Of a stretch of 14,509 nt of DNA, positions 1 through 8,251 are shown in pieces. The notes beneath the pieces were generated by a model. It was not told where the DNA came from and did no database searches. It worked only from the letters and a program-made list of their open reading frames with translations. Every line of letters begins with the position of its first letter. Within the stretch, counting starts at the first letter, position 1. The translations under genes and the position numbers were made by a program. Origin of the DNA: Pseudobacter sp051955275 (GTDB lineage Bacteria > Bacteroidota > Bacteroidia > Chitinophagales > Chitinophagaceae). The stretch is from contig NZ_JBQCGW010000208.1 of assembly GCF_051955275.1 (NCBI RefSeq), positions 1 through 14,509 of the forward strand, read 5' to 3'.

Positions 1-166
1 GGGGGATACCGGAATAATAGGAGACGGGCCTTTCCAGCACCTTATCTATACTGCTGGCATTGGGAGACTTTGTAGTAACGGGAGAGATTGTCTGGGCAAG
101 TAATGCCTTTGAACCGGCAATCAGAAAAAGGGCAATCAGGTAAGGTTTGAGATTAATGGCTTTCAT
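1..166 (-). CDS. N-terminus of a secreted protein, probably RHS/YD-repeat type (partial)
   Basis: The reading frame starts at the ATG complementary to 164-166 and stays open to the window edge, giving 55 residues with the C-terminal remainder missing. It opens with a clear signal peptide: MKAINLKPYL, then a hydrophobic stretch ending in ALLAQ. Cleavage is probably just before or after that Q, as is common in Bacteroidota. The exported part contains SPNASSIDKVLERPVSYYSG. From family knowledge, secreted RHS/YD-repeat proteins of Bacteroidota often begin with a 'SPNAaslg...PVsYytG.p' segment leading into a beta-rich shell, and this matches that pattern. It faces away from the RHS gene at 462, so the two could be a divergent pair sharing 167-461. 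The signal peptide is seen directly. The RHS assignment is inference from a short similarity, and another secreted beta-rich protein is possible. Confidence 0.6.
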   Translation of the reverse strand, partial: MKAINLKPYLIALFLIAGSKALLAQTISPVTTKSPNASSIDKVLERPVSYYSGIP

Positions 167-402
167 CACAAAATGGTTTGACTATTCGTTAGGGTTGAAC
201 CGGTGTGCAATTTATTGATATGAGGTAAACGGGCGTAAGCTCATTCAGGCTTTCTCGTAAAACTAAGAGTTTATACCTAAAGGGAATGAATAATTACCAG
301 AAGAGAGACATGCCATATGAACAAAACAGTTTAATATCAGCTTCTGATCACTACATGTTTCTGCTGATTTTTGAAAGAAACCTATTTGTAAAACTGATTT
401 GA

Positions 403-420
403 GATATTAATTATAATATC
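403..420. repeat. Inverted repeat between the divergent genes
   Basis: GATATT and AATATC are exact reverse complements separated by six bases, in a very AT-rich stretch ending 41 bases before the RHS start codon. The whole gap 167-461 holds no convincing ORF and must contain the start signals for both divergent genes. I found no full match to the Bacteroidota -7 consensus TAnnTTTG there; the nearest is GATTTTTG at 366-373. The repeat could be an operator, or it could simply reflect AT richness. Confidence 0.25.
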
Positions 421-461
421 TTGCTCCATACCAACCCAATAACCGATTCTAAACATATATC

Positions 462-3400
462 ATGCCCTATCTTATCCCTGGAAGTTCACATTGTTTCCGA
501 TTTATCTATACTTTCCTGCTGATATTAGTGTATCACTTCAGTATGGCGCAGGCTACTCCACCCGCTGCTTACCCTGGCGCTATCAAAATTAATTATGTGC
601 GTTCCTGGCAAACCTCAGCCCCAGAGCAGGATCCGGCTATCCTGATAACAAGGCCACTGAAAGATGTAAAACAAAATACCATCTATTATGATGGATTAGG
701 TAGAGTTCTGCAAACCGTAACCAAAGAAGGATCCATGGTTACAGGCTCGAACCCTGTTGATCTGGTTTATCCTGTTGTATATGATGCTTTCGGGCGCGAA
801 GAATTCCGTTACCTGCCATATGCCGCTAATACAGCCCAGGGAAATATATCTTTAAATGATGGCAAATTCAAACTTAATCCGTTTCAGCAACAGGCTGTTT
901 TTAGTGGTGCACAATATCCTGGTGAAACATACTATTATGAAAGAACGCAATTTGAAGCTTCGCCTTTGAACAGGGTGGAAAAGAGCCTTAGTCCTGGAAA
1001 CAACTGGGTGGGCGCAAACCGGGGAGCATCTAATAAAAACTGGGTTAATACTACTTCGGATGATGTAAAAATATGGTCTGTTACAGAAAACCCCGGCAGC
1101 TTTGCCAGCTATATCGTCACTGGCACTTTTGCAGCCGGTACGTTGTATAAAACTGCTGCCATCGATGAAGATGGTCATCAGATTATTGAGTTTAAAGACA
1201 AAGAAGGTAACGTGATCCTGAAGAAGGTATTATTGATTGGCCCCGCTGATGAGGGGGCAGGCAAAGGATACACAGGATTTTTATGTACTTATTATATTTA
1301 TGACGACCAGAACAATCTCCGTTGTGTAATTCAGCCAAAAGGAGTAGAGTTTCTCAGCGCCAACAACTGGACGCTTATAGATGCTACGATTCTGGCAGAA
1401 CAATGTTTCCGGTATGAGTATGATTCGCGTAAGCGGATGATCATTAAAAAAATTCCGGGAGCCGAGGAGGTTTTCATGGTCTATGATGGGCGCGACCGCA
1501 TGGTTTTCACCCAGGAATCAAAAATGCGTGTAACAAACCAATGGCTCGCCACTTTATATGACGATATCAACCGCGAGGTACTTACCGGAACTATCATATA
1601 TAGTGGCACCCGCAGTCAACTCCAATCCCTGGTAACTGCACAAACAAGCAACAGTACTGGCGGTGGAAGCGCCGGTGTTGAGCCTGACCTGGTTCTGAAC
1701 GAACCGACAGGCTCGGGAAATTATTATGCCACAAACTCTATTACCCTGGATCCGGACTTTGAGAGCGCTCTGGATGCAGAGATCATGATGGAACTTATTT
1801 CACCCACTGGCAGTTCCGATGAAACACCTTCAATTATTGAGGGGATGACTATCAATCGCAACCCGCTGCCTCCAGGTTCGGTGTTAACTCCACTTACTTT
1901 TACATATTACGACAACTATGTGTGGGCCACCTCTCTGCCTGCCGCTCTGAAAAATTTCGAAACCGCAACGGTCAGTTCTCATCTGCAACCCGCTTCAAAT
2001 ACAGCTTACCCTTATCCGCAGGCAGTCACAGCCTCTACATCTGTAACCGGCCGGCCTACAGGGAACAAAATTCTTATCCTGGGTAGTAATCCTGCGCAGT
2101 ATATTACCAGCATCAACTTTTATGATGATAAAGGAAATAAAACGCAGTCACGAACTCAGAACATAACAGGAGGCGTTGATGTACTTACTACGCAATTCAG
2201 TTGGTCAGGACAACAGCTGGCAACAATACTTCAACACCAAAAGGAAGCCTCCAATACCCAGACTCACATTGTTATAACCAAAGCCACTTATGATAACCTG
2301 GGCAGGATGCTGACGATCAAAAAGACACTGTCTTCATCAATAAATGGCACTACTGTAAGTAAACCGGAACAGGAGATTGTCAGCAATACCTATGACGCCC
2401 TGGGAAATCTAAAAAAGAAATCTCTGGGCAGAAAGCCTGATAACCCTACCGAACCACTTGCGAAACTGGAGTATGACTACAATATCCAGGGATGGTTGTC
2501 ATCCATAAATAAAGACTACCTCACAACAACTACGAATAATGATCAGTACTTTGGTACGGAACTGGGCTATGATAAAAATCCGGCTTCGGGTACCTTCAAT
2601 CCTGTATACAATGGTAATATCAGTGGCGCTTTATGGAAAACTGAAGGCGACCAGCAACTCCGTAAGTATGATTACTCATATGATGCCAACAACAGATTGA
2701 CAAGCGCCAATTTCACACAGTTTGTTTCCGGAACAGGGGCCTCGGCTCTTTTTGACCAGTCGGCAGGAGTGAATTTCAGTGTATCAGGGCTTTCCTATGA
2801 CGCTAATGGTAATATTCTCAGCATGCAGCAATACGGCCTGGTATTAACAAATAGCTTGCTCATTGATGATCTGAAATTCACCTACAATACCAATAGTAAC
2901 AAACTTAAAAGTGTAGCAGATTTCAAAAATGATCCTCTTGGTAAACTGGGTGATTTCAAGACTGTATCTGCACATCCTCAGGCCGCTGATAAAACTGCTT
3001 TAACTCCATCATCAGCACAGGCCGCATTCGATGCCATCACCGATTATTCCTATGATAATAACGGTAACCTTACAAGTGATCGGAATAAAGCGATAAGTAA
3101 TATTTCATATAATCTGCTTAATCTACCTTCGGTTATTAATGTTACAGGAAAAGGCACTGTTAGTTACGTTTATAATGCAGGGGGTGAAAAGCTGAAAAAG
3201 GTAGTGACTGAAACAGGAGTATCCGTTCCCTTCAACGGCGCAAACTATACTACAGATATCAGTACAACAACAATGTATATAGGATCATTTGTGTATGAAA
3301 GTAAGTCATACAGCAACACTTCACTGGCTTCTCTTAACTATACAGATAAATTGCAGTTTTTCAGCCATGAAGAAGGCAGAGTAAGACTGAACAGTACAGA

Positions 3401-5267
3401 TAATACTTTTCAGTATGACTATATGCTTAAAGACCAGTTGGGCAGTGTAAGAGTGGTTTTAACGGAGGAACAAAAGACCAATTTCTATCCAGCGGCCACG
3501 CTTGAAGGAACATTCAGTGGCAGTGGTTCTTCGCAGGTCAATACTATGGTGAACCATGAAAAGAATTTCTACAATATAGATCCAGCCAGGATAGTTCCTG
3601 AATCTTCGATACCTTCATGGGCTTCTCCTGCCGAGTCTGCGGCTAACACCAGGCTTTATCCTAACAACAATGGAAATCCACCGGCCAACCTTAGCTATCC
3701 TGCCGCATGCACTCCGGTTCAAACGGATGGAAGTAATAATCTTTACAAATTAAATGCTACCACTAATAAGACAGGGCTTGAGTTTGTTATCAAAGTAATG
3801 GCTGGTGACAAGATTGATATTTTCGGCAAGTCGTACTTCCTGAATACTGCTACTGTTAATAACAGCAATTCCACCTCGTTGGAATTACTCAATATCATGG
3901 CTGCTCTGCTGGGAGCACCGGCTAATTCGATGGCAGCAAAGGGACTTACTGCCACACAGTTGTCTACACTCAATGGTCCTGGATTTCCCCTTGAAAACTT
4001 CATCAGGGGAAACAATAATGAAACAACTACCATTCCTAAGGCTTATATCAATTTTATTTTCCTTGACGAACAGTTCAAATATGTCAGCGGAAATGCGAGC
4101 AGGGTAAGGAACAGTGGTTTTGTTACCGACCACTGGACAGTTGATGCAAGCCTACGGAATATATCCGTTCCGAAGAACGGATATTTATTTGTTTACGTTA
4201 GTAATGAAAGTAACTTAGACGTTTTCTTTGACAACCTGCAGGTAATCCACAAAACGGGACCGGTAAGAGAAGAAACCCATTACTATCCGTTTGGATTAAC
4301 CATGGCCGGTATTTCAACTACCGCTGCAGAAACACTTGATAACAAGATCGAATACAACGGGAAAGAAAAACAGGAAAAAGAATTTTCTGACGGATCAGGT
4401 CTTGACTGGTACGATTATGGCGCCAGGATGTATGATCATCAGATAGGAAGATGGAATCATATAGACCCGATGTCTGAAAGATCAAGAAGATGGACACCCT
4501 ATAATTATGCTTACAACAATCCAATCCGCTTCATTGATCCTGATGGAATGTTGACTTATGACTGGGATTTAAAAAAATATATTGATGATGATAAAAATAT
4601 TGTTGAACCTGAGGACGCAATCCCGCAAATTCAAAGTTTAGGGGAAACTGTTTATCAAAATGATGAGGAGGAAGACAATGGTGACAAAAAGAAGAAAAAG
4701 AAAGATGATGCCGGAAAAACTGCAGAGGAAAAAAGGAAAGAAATACAAGCAGAAAATCAAAAATTAATTGATGCAGCAGCTGCAGCAGCCGGAGGATTTG
4801 CTACAGCCACCGATTTCACACTTCAAAGTTCCCTGCAATTTCAGAAATTAGCGAACCAGGCAGCAGGTACAACTTATGAAATTGTCAACTTAGGAGAAAA
4901 AACTATAGTAAAAGGGTTTACAGTAGATGCTCTTGGTAGAAGAATAGCAGTAGTAGGCCTTCTTGTTACGGGGGCCGATATGATCAACAATGGTGTAACC
5001 TGGAAAAATGGCACAGATGCGGTAGTTGGGGGATTAGCATTTGTTCCGGGGGTAGGGTGGATAATAGGAGCAGCTTATTTTCTGCTTGACCCCGTAGTGA
5101 AAAATTCAACCGGAAAATCAATTGGAGATCACATTGGAGTTGCGGCTAATAAAATTGGCGAAACCGCTGCAAAAACTCCAGGCATGTTTTCGTCGATGTG
5201 GAATAAATTGGTTACCGGTTTATCAAATGCAGAATCCGCCTTGAGTAGAGGACTGCTTCCCAAATAA
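462..5267 (+). CDS. Secreted RHS/YD-repeat polymorphic toxin with hydrophobic C-terminal tip
   Basis: This 1601-residue protein is probably an exported toxin-delivery shell. Residues 1-30 form a signal peptide ending SMAQ, which supports this start although no Shine-Dalgarno precedes it. Residues about 45-170 resemble DUF6443, including IYYDGLGRVLQT and VVYDAFGREEF. Many YD repeats follow, such as YDNLGRM, YDALGNL, YDANGNI and YDNNGNL. A DQLGSVR motif lies at 991-997. A beta-rich insert spans about 1085-1262. The RHS-associated core spans about 1270-1363: YYPFG at 1274, EYNGKE at 1297, IDP at 1334 and DPDGM at 1359. The variable tip (1364-1601) has an acidic and Lys-rich linker with six lysines at 1409-1414, then an Ala/Gly-rich region with hydrophobic segments at about 1495-1506 and 1520-1542. 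No nuclease or other enzymatic motif is visible in the tip, so membrane damage is a guess. The 3-prime end is more AT-rich than the downstream genes. A small membrane-protein gene follows after four bases. The family assignment is firm; the toxin role is inferred. Confidence 0.9.
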   Translation: MPYLIPGSSHCFRFIYTFLLILVYHFSMAQATPPAAYPGAIKINYVRSWQTSAPEQDPAILITRPLKDVKQNTIYYDGLGRVLQTVTKEGSMVTGSNPVDLVYPVVYDAFGREEFRYLPYAANTAQGNISLNDGKFKLNPFQQQAVFSGAQYPGETYYYERTQFEASPLNRVEKSLSPGNNWVGANRGASNKNWVNTTSDDVKIWSVTENPGSFASYIVTGTFAAGTLYKTAAIDEDGHQIIEFKDKEGNVILKKVLLIGPADEGAGKGYTGFLCTYYIYDDQNNLRCVIQPKGVEFLSANNWTLIDATILAEQCFRYEYDSRKRMIIKKIPGAEEVFMVYDGRDRMVFTQESKMRVTNQWLATLYDDINREVLTGTIIYSGTRSQLQSLVTAQTSNSTGGGSAGVEPDLVLNEPTGSGNYYATNSITLDPDFESALDAEIMMELISPTGSSDETPSIIEGMTINRNPLPPGSVLTPLTFTYYDNYVWATSLPAALKNFETATVSSHLQPASNTAYPYPQAVTASTSVTGRPTGNKILILGSNPAQYITSINFYDDKGNKTQSRTQNITGGVDVLTTQFSWSGQQLATILQHQKEASNTQTHIVITKATYDNLGRMLTIKKTLSSSINGTTVSKPEQEIVSNTYDALGNLKKKSLGRKPDNPTEPLAKLEYDYNIQGWLSSINKDYLTTTTNNDQYFGTELGYDKNPASGTFNPVYNGNISGALWKTEGDQQLRKYDYSYDANNRLTSANFTQFVSGTGASALFDQSAGVNFSVSGLSYDANGNILSMQQYGLVLTNSLLIDDLKFTYNTNSNKLKSVADFKNDPLGKLGDFKTVSAHPQAADKTALTPSSAQAAFDAITDYSYDNNGNLTSDRNKAISNISYNLLNLPSVINVTGKGTVSYVYNAGGEKLKKVVTETGVSVPFNGANYTTDISTTTMYIGSFVYESKSYSNTSLASLNYTDKLQFFSHEEGRVRLNSTDNTFQYDYMLKDQLGSVRVVLTEEQKTNFYPAATLEGTFSGSGSSQVNTMVNHEKNFYNIDPARIVPESSIPSWASPAESAANTRLYPNNNGNPPANLSYPAACTPVQTDGSNNLYKLNATTNKTGLEFVIKVMAGDKIDIFGKSYFLNTATVNNSNSTSLELLNIMAALLGAPANSMAAKGLTATQLSTLNGPGFPLENFIRGNNNETTTIPKAYINFIFLDEQFKYVSGNASRVRNSGFVTDHWTVDASLRNISVPKNGYLFVYVSNESNLDVFFDNLQVIHKTGPVREETHYYPFGLTMAGISTTAAETLDNKIEYNGKEKQEKEFSDGSGLDWYDYGARMYDHQIGRWNHIDPMSERSRRWTPYNYAYNNPIRFIDPDGMLTYDWDLKKYIDDDKNIVEPEDAIPQIQSLGETVYQNDEEEDNGDKKKKKKDDAGKTAEEKRKEIQAENQKLIDAAAAAAGGFATATDFTLQSSLQFQKLANQAAGTTYEIVNLGEKTIVKGFTVDALGRRIAVVGLLVTGADMINNGVTWKNGTDAVVGGLAFVPGVGWIIGAAYFLLDPVVKNSTGKSIGDHIGVAANKIGETAAKTPGMFSSMWNKLVTGLSNAESALSRGLLPK
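4161..4184 (+). repeat. Perfect 10-bp hairpin inside the RHS gene
   Basis: ATATCCGTTC (4161-4170) and GAACGGATAT (4175-4184) are exact reverse complements around a CGAA loop, followed by the T-rich run TTATTTGTTT. This has the shape of an intrinsic terminator or a strong RNA stem within the coding sequence. It encodes the ISVPKNGY part of the beta-rich insert and lies upstream of the RHS core and toxin tip. It may be a coincidence of codon choice or may reduce read-through into the tip region. No function is shown. Confidence 0.5.
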
Positions 5268-5271
5268 CAAG

Positions 5272-5679
5272 ATGATAAAATATAATTGTATGCTTTTTTT
5301 TGATTTTTTATATTATTCAATTGCCAGATTCTATTCCAGATACAAGGAGAAAGGCGCTGCCTCTTCTGCTGCTGGCATTGTCGGTGGCCTTCAGGCTGCC
5401 AATGTACTTATCTTGTACTTTATATATTTAATGACCCGAGTGGAAAAACCCTATGTTGATAAACTACTTTGTGTAGCATTATTTATTGTCTTTCAGATTA
5501 CTACTTATGTGAGGTATATATATCGGGATAAGCATTCAATGGAAGTGATTGAACAAAAATGGTTTGATAAGTCAGAAACTGCCAGGAAGCAAATGAAATT
5601 GTGTATTTACCTTTATTGTATAGTAAGTATAGTAGCTTTCTTTGGGCTTGCCATTTACCTTGGACAAAGAAACAAGTAA
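5272..5679 (+). CDS. Small three-helix membrane protein, candidate immunity protein
   Basis: This 135-residue protein starts four bases after the RHS stop codon, so it is very likely co-transcribed and possibly translationally coupled. It has three predicted membrane helices at about 35-54 (ending VLILYFIYLM), 63-84 and 109-130, separated by short charged loops. There is no cleavable signal peptide; the first 34 residues are partly aromatic and end in RYKEKGAASS. I do not recognise a named family. Small multi-helix membrane proteins commonly follow Bacteroidota RHS genes, and inner-membrane immunity proteins protect against pore-forming colicins. Immunity to the hydrophobic tip of the upstream protein is therefore the leading idea, by position and topology only. 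Like the toxin tip, the gene is AT-rich compared with the genes that follow, which suggests they moved as a cassette. Alternatives are an accessory export factor or an unrelated membrane protein. Confidence 0.75.
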   Translation: MIKYNCMLFFDFLYYSIARFYSRYKEKGAASSAAGIVGGLQAANVLILYFIYLMTRVEKPYVDKLLCVALFIVFQITTYVRYIYRDKHSMEVIEQKWFDKSETARKQMKLCIYLYCIVSIVAFFGLAIYLGQRNK

Positions 5680-5694
5680 AAAATCTGATATACG

Positions 5695-5725
5695 ATTGAT
5701 CGGTATAAGCATATCCGATTTCAAT
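5695..5725 (+). terminator. Possible weak terminator after the toxin cassette
   Basis: ATTGATCGG and CCGATTTCAAT pair imperfectly, with a two-base bulge, and the inner sequence TATAAGCATAT extends the stem with one further bulge. The hairpin starts 15 bases after the stop codon of the small membrane protein. It has no T-tract behind it (AGTTTCC), so intrinsic termination would be inefficient at best. Confidence 0.3.
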
Positions 5726-5873
5726 AGTTTCCATCATAACCCTGATCAGTAACCGAACATTATTCCGATCTTAATATCATTTTAATTGTCTCTCAATTCC
5801 CACCCCGAGAGCGATACAGCCACATTAAAATCTTTACCCCATCTTCTAATACTCCGCTTCAACCCTTTCACTT

Positions 5874-5881
5874 TATCTTTG
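5874..5881 (+). promoter_or_regulatory. Candidate Bacteroidota -7 promoter element for otsAB
   Basis: TATCTTTG is an exact match to the Bacteroidota -7 consensus TAnnTTTG. Transcription would start near 5888, leaving a leader of about 130 bases before the otsAB ATG. No TTG (-33 element) is present at the usual 17-23 base spacing, which lowers confidence. An 8-base motif with two free positions can occur by chance. Confidence 0.35.
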
Positions 5882-6016
5882 TTATACTTCTGTAACACAT
5901 TATTTGATAATCTGTTACTCACCCCATCGCATGCCACGGCATGGCCCATTTTTTGAACCGGGAAATAAGGTACCCAATTTGGTAATGTTCCGTACTCCCT
6001 AAATTCCAATTTTATT

Positions 6017-8251
6017 ATGGCAAGACTGATCATCATTTCGAACAGATTACCTTTTTCCGTAGACCGCGATGGTGACCAGGTAACCATCCGCCAGAGCTCA
6101 GGCGGACTGGTGTCTGCTATCAAAAGTTATTTTGAATCAGATGCCGCCCGGGAATCCAATATCACGGAAAAAATGTGGATGGGCGTAGCCGACTTCTCCA
6201 AAGAGGATTTCGAGCAGGAAGTAACGCCTAAACTTCAGAATTACGATTTTACAGCATTGCCGCTCTTCGTTGACAAGGCATTGTACAAAGATTATTATAA
6301 CGGGTTCTCCAATTCAACTCTGTGGCCGTTATTCCATTATTTTCCATCCCTGGTGGAATACCACCAGCATTATTTTGATGCCTATTCAAAAGTGAATGCC
6401 CTTTTCGCAGAAACATTACTGCCCATACTCAGGCCTGATGATGTGATCTGGATCCATGATTACCAGCTCATGCTCCTGCCCGGGATGTTACGCGCACGCG
6501 CACCCAAAGCCACCATCGGCTTCTTCCTTCATATACCTTTTCCCAGCTATGAGATCTTCCGCACACTGCCAACAGACTGGAAAATGAGCCTGTTGCGCGG
6601 ACTCATGGGAGCCGACCTGGTTGGCTTTCACACCTATGACTATGTGGAACATTTTGTACAATCCGTACGCATGGTGCTGGGGGCCGACAACAGTTTCAGA
6701 AGTATACAGTATCAGAACAGACTCGTAAAAGCCGACCTGTTCCCGATAGGCATCGATTATAAAAAGTTCAGCGGCACCGTCAATAATCCTGAAGTACAGG
6801 AGCTGAGGGCAGAAGTGCAGCGAAACTTTGAAAACAAGAAGATTATTTTTTCAGTAGACAGACTTGATTACACCAAGGGGCTGATGGACCGCCTCATTGG
6901 CTTTGAATACTTTCTCACCCAGCACCCTGAATGGCAGGAGCGCGTAGTGTTCATGCTGAATGTAGTGCCATCACGTGATGATATTGTTGCTTACACCCGA
7001 AGAAAACGCACCATCGAGGAAAAGATCAGCAGCATCAACGGTAAGTTCTCCAGCATCAGCTGGCAACCCGTGATCTACCGTTATATGCACCTTCCTTTCA
7101 ATGAGCTCTGCGCCCTCTACCAGATGGCGGATGTGGCCCTGATCACACCATTGAGGGATGGTATGAACCTGGTAGCAAAAGAATACGTGGCCAGCACCGT
7201 CAACCAGCGCGGCGTGCTCATCCTCAGTGAACTTGCAGGCGCCGCCAGTGAACTGAACGAAGCCCTGCTGGTGAATCCCACAGACGTTAAGGATGTAAGC
7301 AACGCCATTGTAAGAGCCTTATCCATGCCGGTACCGGAGCAGAAGCAGCGCATGGCGCTGATGCAGAAAAGGCTGATGGATTACGATGTGGAAAGATGGG
7401 TGAACGATTTCCTCGACCAGCTCAATAATGTAAAAACAGAGCAACTGAAACAGCAGACCAAACTGCTGGATGATTCCATCACGCATCAGCTGCATGAAGA
7501 ATATCAGCAGGCCACCAGACGCACGCTGCTGCTGGACTACGATGGCACGTTAGTTCCTTTTGCAAGACTGCCGCAGGAAGCGGCTCCCACAAAGGAATTG
7601 CTGTCTGTACTCTCTGCCTTATGCGCCGATAAAAAGAACGATGTGGTTGTGATCAGCGGACGTGAAGCAGCCACATTGGAACAATGGCTGGGCAAACTTC
7701 CACTCACGCTGGTAGCGGAACATGGAGCCAGCTATAAAATGAAAGGCGAAACCTGGTTTCATTCGGAAACCGTTTCTGATAAATGGAAAGAAGAGATCCG
7801 TCCGGTTATGCAGACCTTCGTAAGCCGTTGCGTTGGCTCATTTGTGGAAGAGAAGAAGAACACCATCGCATGGCATTACCGGAATACTCATCCGGATCTG
7901 GGTTTCAGCAGATCACGGGAACTGATCAATAACCTCAATATGCTGCTGCAGAACACTCAACTGCAGGTAATTGATGGCAACAAAGTTGTAGAAGTGCGCA
8001 TGACGGGTATGGATAAAGGCGTGATGGCAAGAAAACTGGTGCAGGAAATGAATCCTGAATTTGTACTGTGCATCGGAGATGATACCACTGATGAGGATAT
8101 GTTCAAAGCCCTGGGCAACCAGGCTCATACAATAAAAGTTAGTAACGGACCCACGGCAGCACAGTTCACGGTACTCTCACAGCAGAATGTATTACCCCTG
8201 CTGGAAGAACTGACACTGCCGGTAACCAATAATGCATATGCCGGTACATAA
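6017..8251 (+). CDS. otsAB: Bifunctional trehalose-6-phosphate synthase/phosphatase
   Basis: This 744-residue cytoplasmic protein joins the two steps of trehalose synthesis: UDP-glucose plus glucose-6-phosphate gives trehalose-6-phosphate, then trehalose. The GT20 synthase domain fills about residues 1-470. It has SNRLPF near the start, the glycine loop SGGL at 28-31, HDYQLMLLPG at 147-156, VDRLDYTKG at 280-288 with R282 and K287 as expected donor-phosphate contacts, and LRDGMNLVAKEY at 379-390 with E389. The HAD-type phosphatase domain (about 498-735) has DYDGT at 507-511, with D507 as nucleophile and D509 as acid/base, then VVISGRE, a lysine in MTGMDKG and GDDTTDED at 687-694. Both active sites therefore look complete, unlike fusions where one half has decayed. 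The start is supported by the family-typical MARLIIISNRLPF. The gene overlaps the next one by 20 bases. Homologues are usually linked to osmotic or desiccation stress. Confidence 0.95.
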   Translation: MARLIIISNRLPFSVDRDGDQVTIRQSSGGLVSAIKSYFESDAARESNITEKMWMGVADFSKEDFEQEVTPKLQNYDFTALPLFVDKALYKDYYNGFSNSTLWPLFHYFPSLVEYHQHYFDAYSKVNALFAETLLPILRPDDVIWIHDYQLMLLPGMLRARAPKATIGFFLHIPFPSYEIFRTLPTDWKMSLLRGLMGADLVGFHTYDYVEHFVQSVRMVLGADNSFRSIQYQNRLVKADLFPIGIDYKKFSGTVNNPEVQELRAEVQRNFENKKIIFSVDRLDYTKGLMDRLIGFEYFLTQHPEWQERVVFMLNVVPSRDDIVAYTRRKRTIEEKISSINGKFSSISWQPVIYRYMHLPFNELCALYQMADVALITPLRDGMNLVAKEYVASTVNQRGVLILSELAGAASELNEALLVNPTDVKDVSNAIVRALSMPVPEQKQRMALMQKRLMDYDVERWVNDFLDQLNNVKTEQLKQQTKLLDDSITHQLHEEYQQATRRTLLLDYDGTLVPFARLPQEAAPTKELLSVLSALCADKKNDVVVISGREAATLEQWLGKLPLTLVAEHGASYKMKGETWFHSETVSDKWKEEIRPVMQTFVSRCVGSFVEEKKNTIAWHYRNTHPDLGFSRSRELINNLNMLLQNTQLQVIDGNKVVEVRMTGMDKGVMARKLVQEMNPEFVLCIGDDTTDEDMFKALGNQAHTIKVSNGPTAAQFTVLSQQNVLPLLEELTLPVTNNAYAGT

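Larger units (their letters stand above)
5680..6016. other. 337-base intergenic gap without a convincing gene
   Basis: This AT-rich stretch separates the toxin cassette from the trehalose genes. It holds the weak hairpin at 5695-5725, the promoter-like TATCTTTG at 5874-5881, and a short inverted repeat at 5930-5943 (CATGC, four bases, GCATG) in what would be the otsAB leader. On the minus strand one frame is open across almost the whole gap (stop at 5782-5784, possible ATG as far up as 6123, inside otsAB). It would encode up to 113 residues, but no family is recognised and it overlaps the otsAB start in antisense, so it is not called as a gene. No tRNA or other RNA gene is visible. Confidence 0.5.

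Noticed and set aside
4683..4760. A frameshift or assembly error in the A-rich run of the RHS gene
   Set aside because: The frame stays open and coherent on both sides, and a charged Lys-rich linker between RHS core and tip is plausible.
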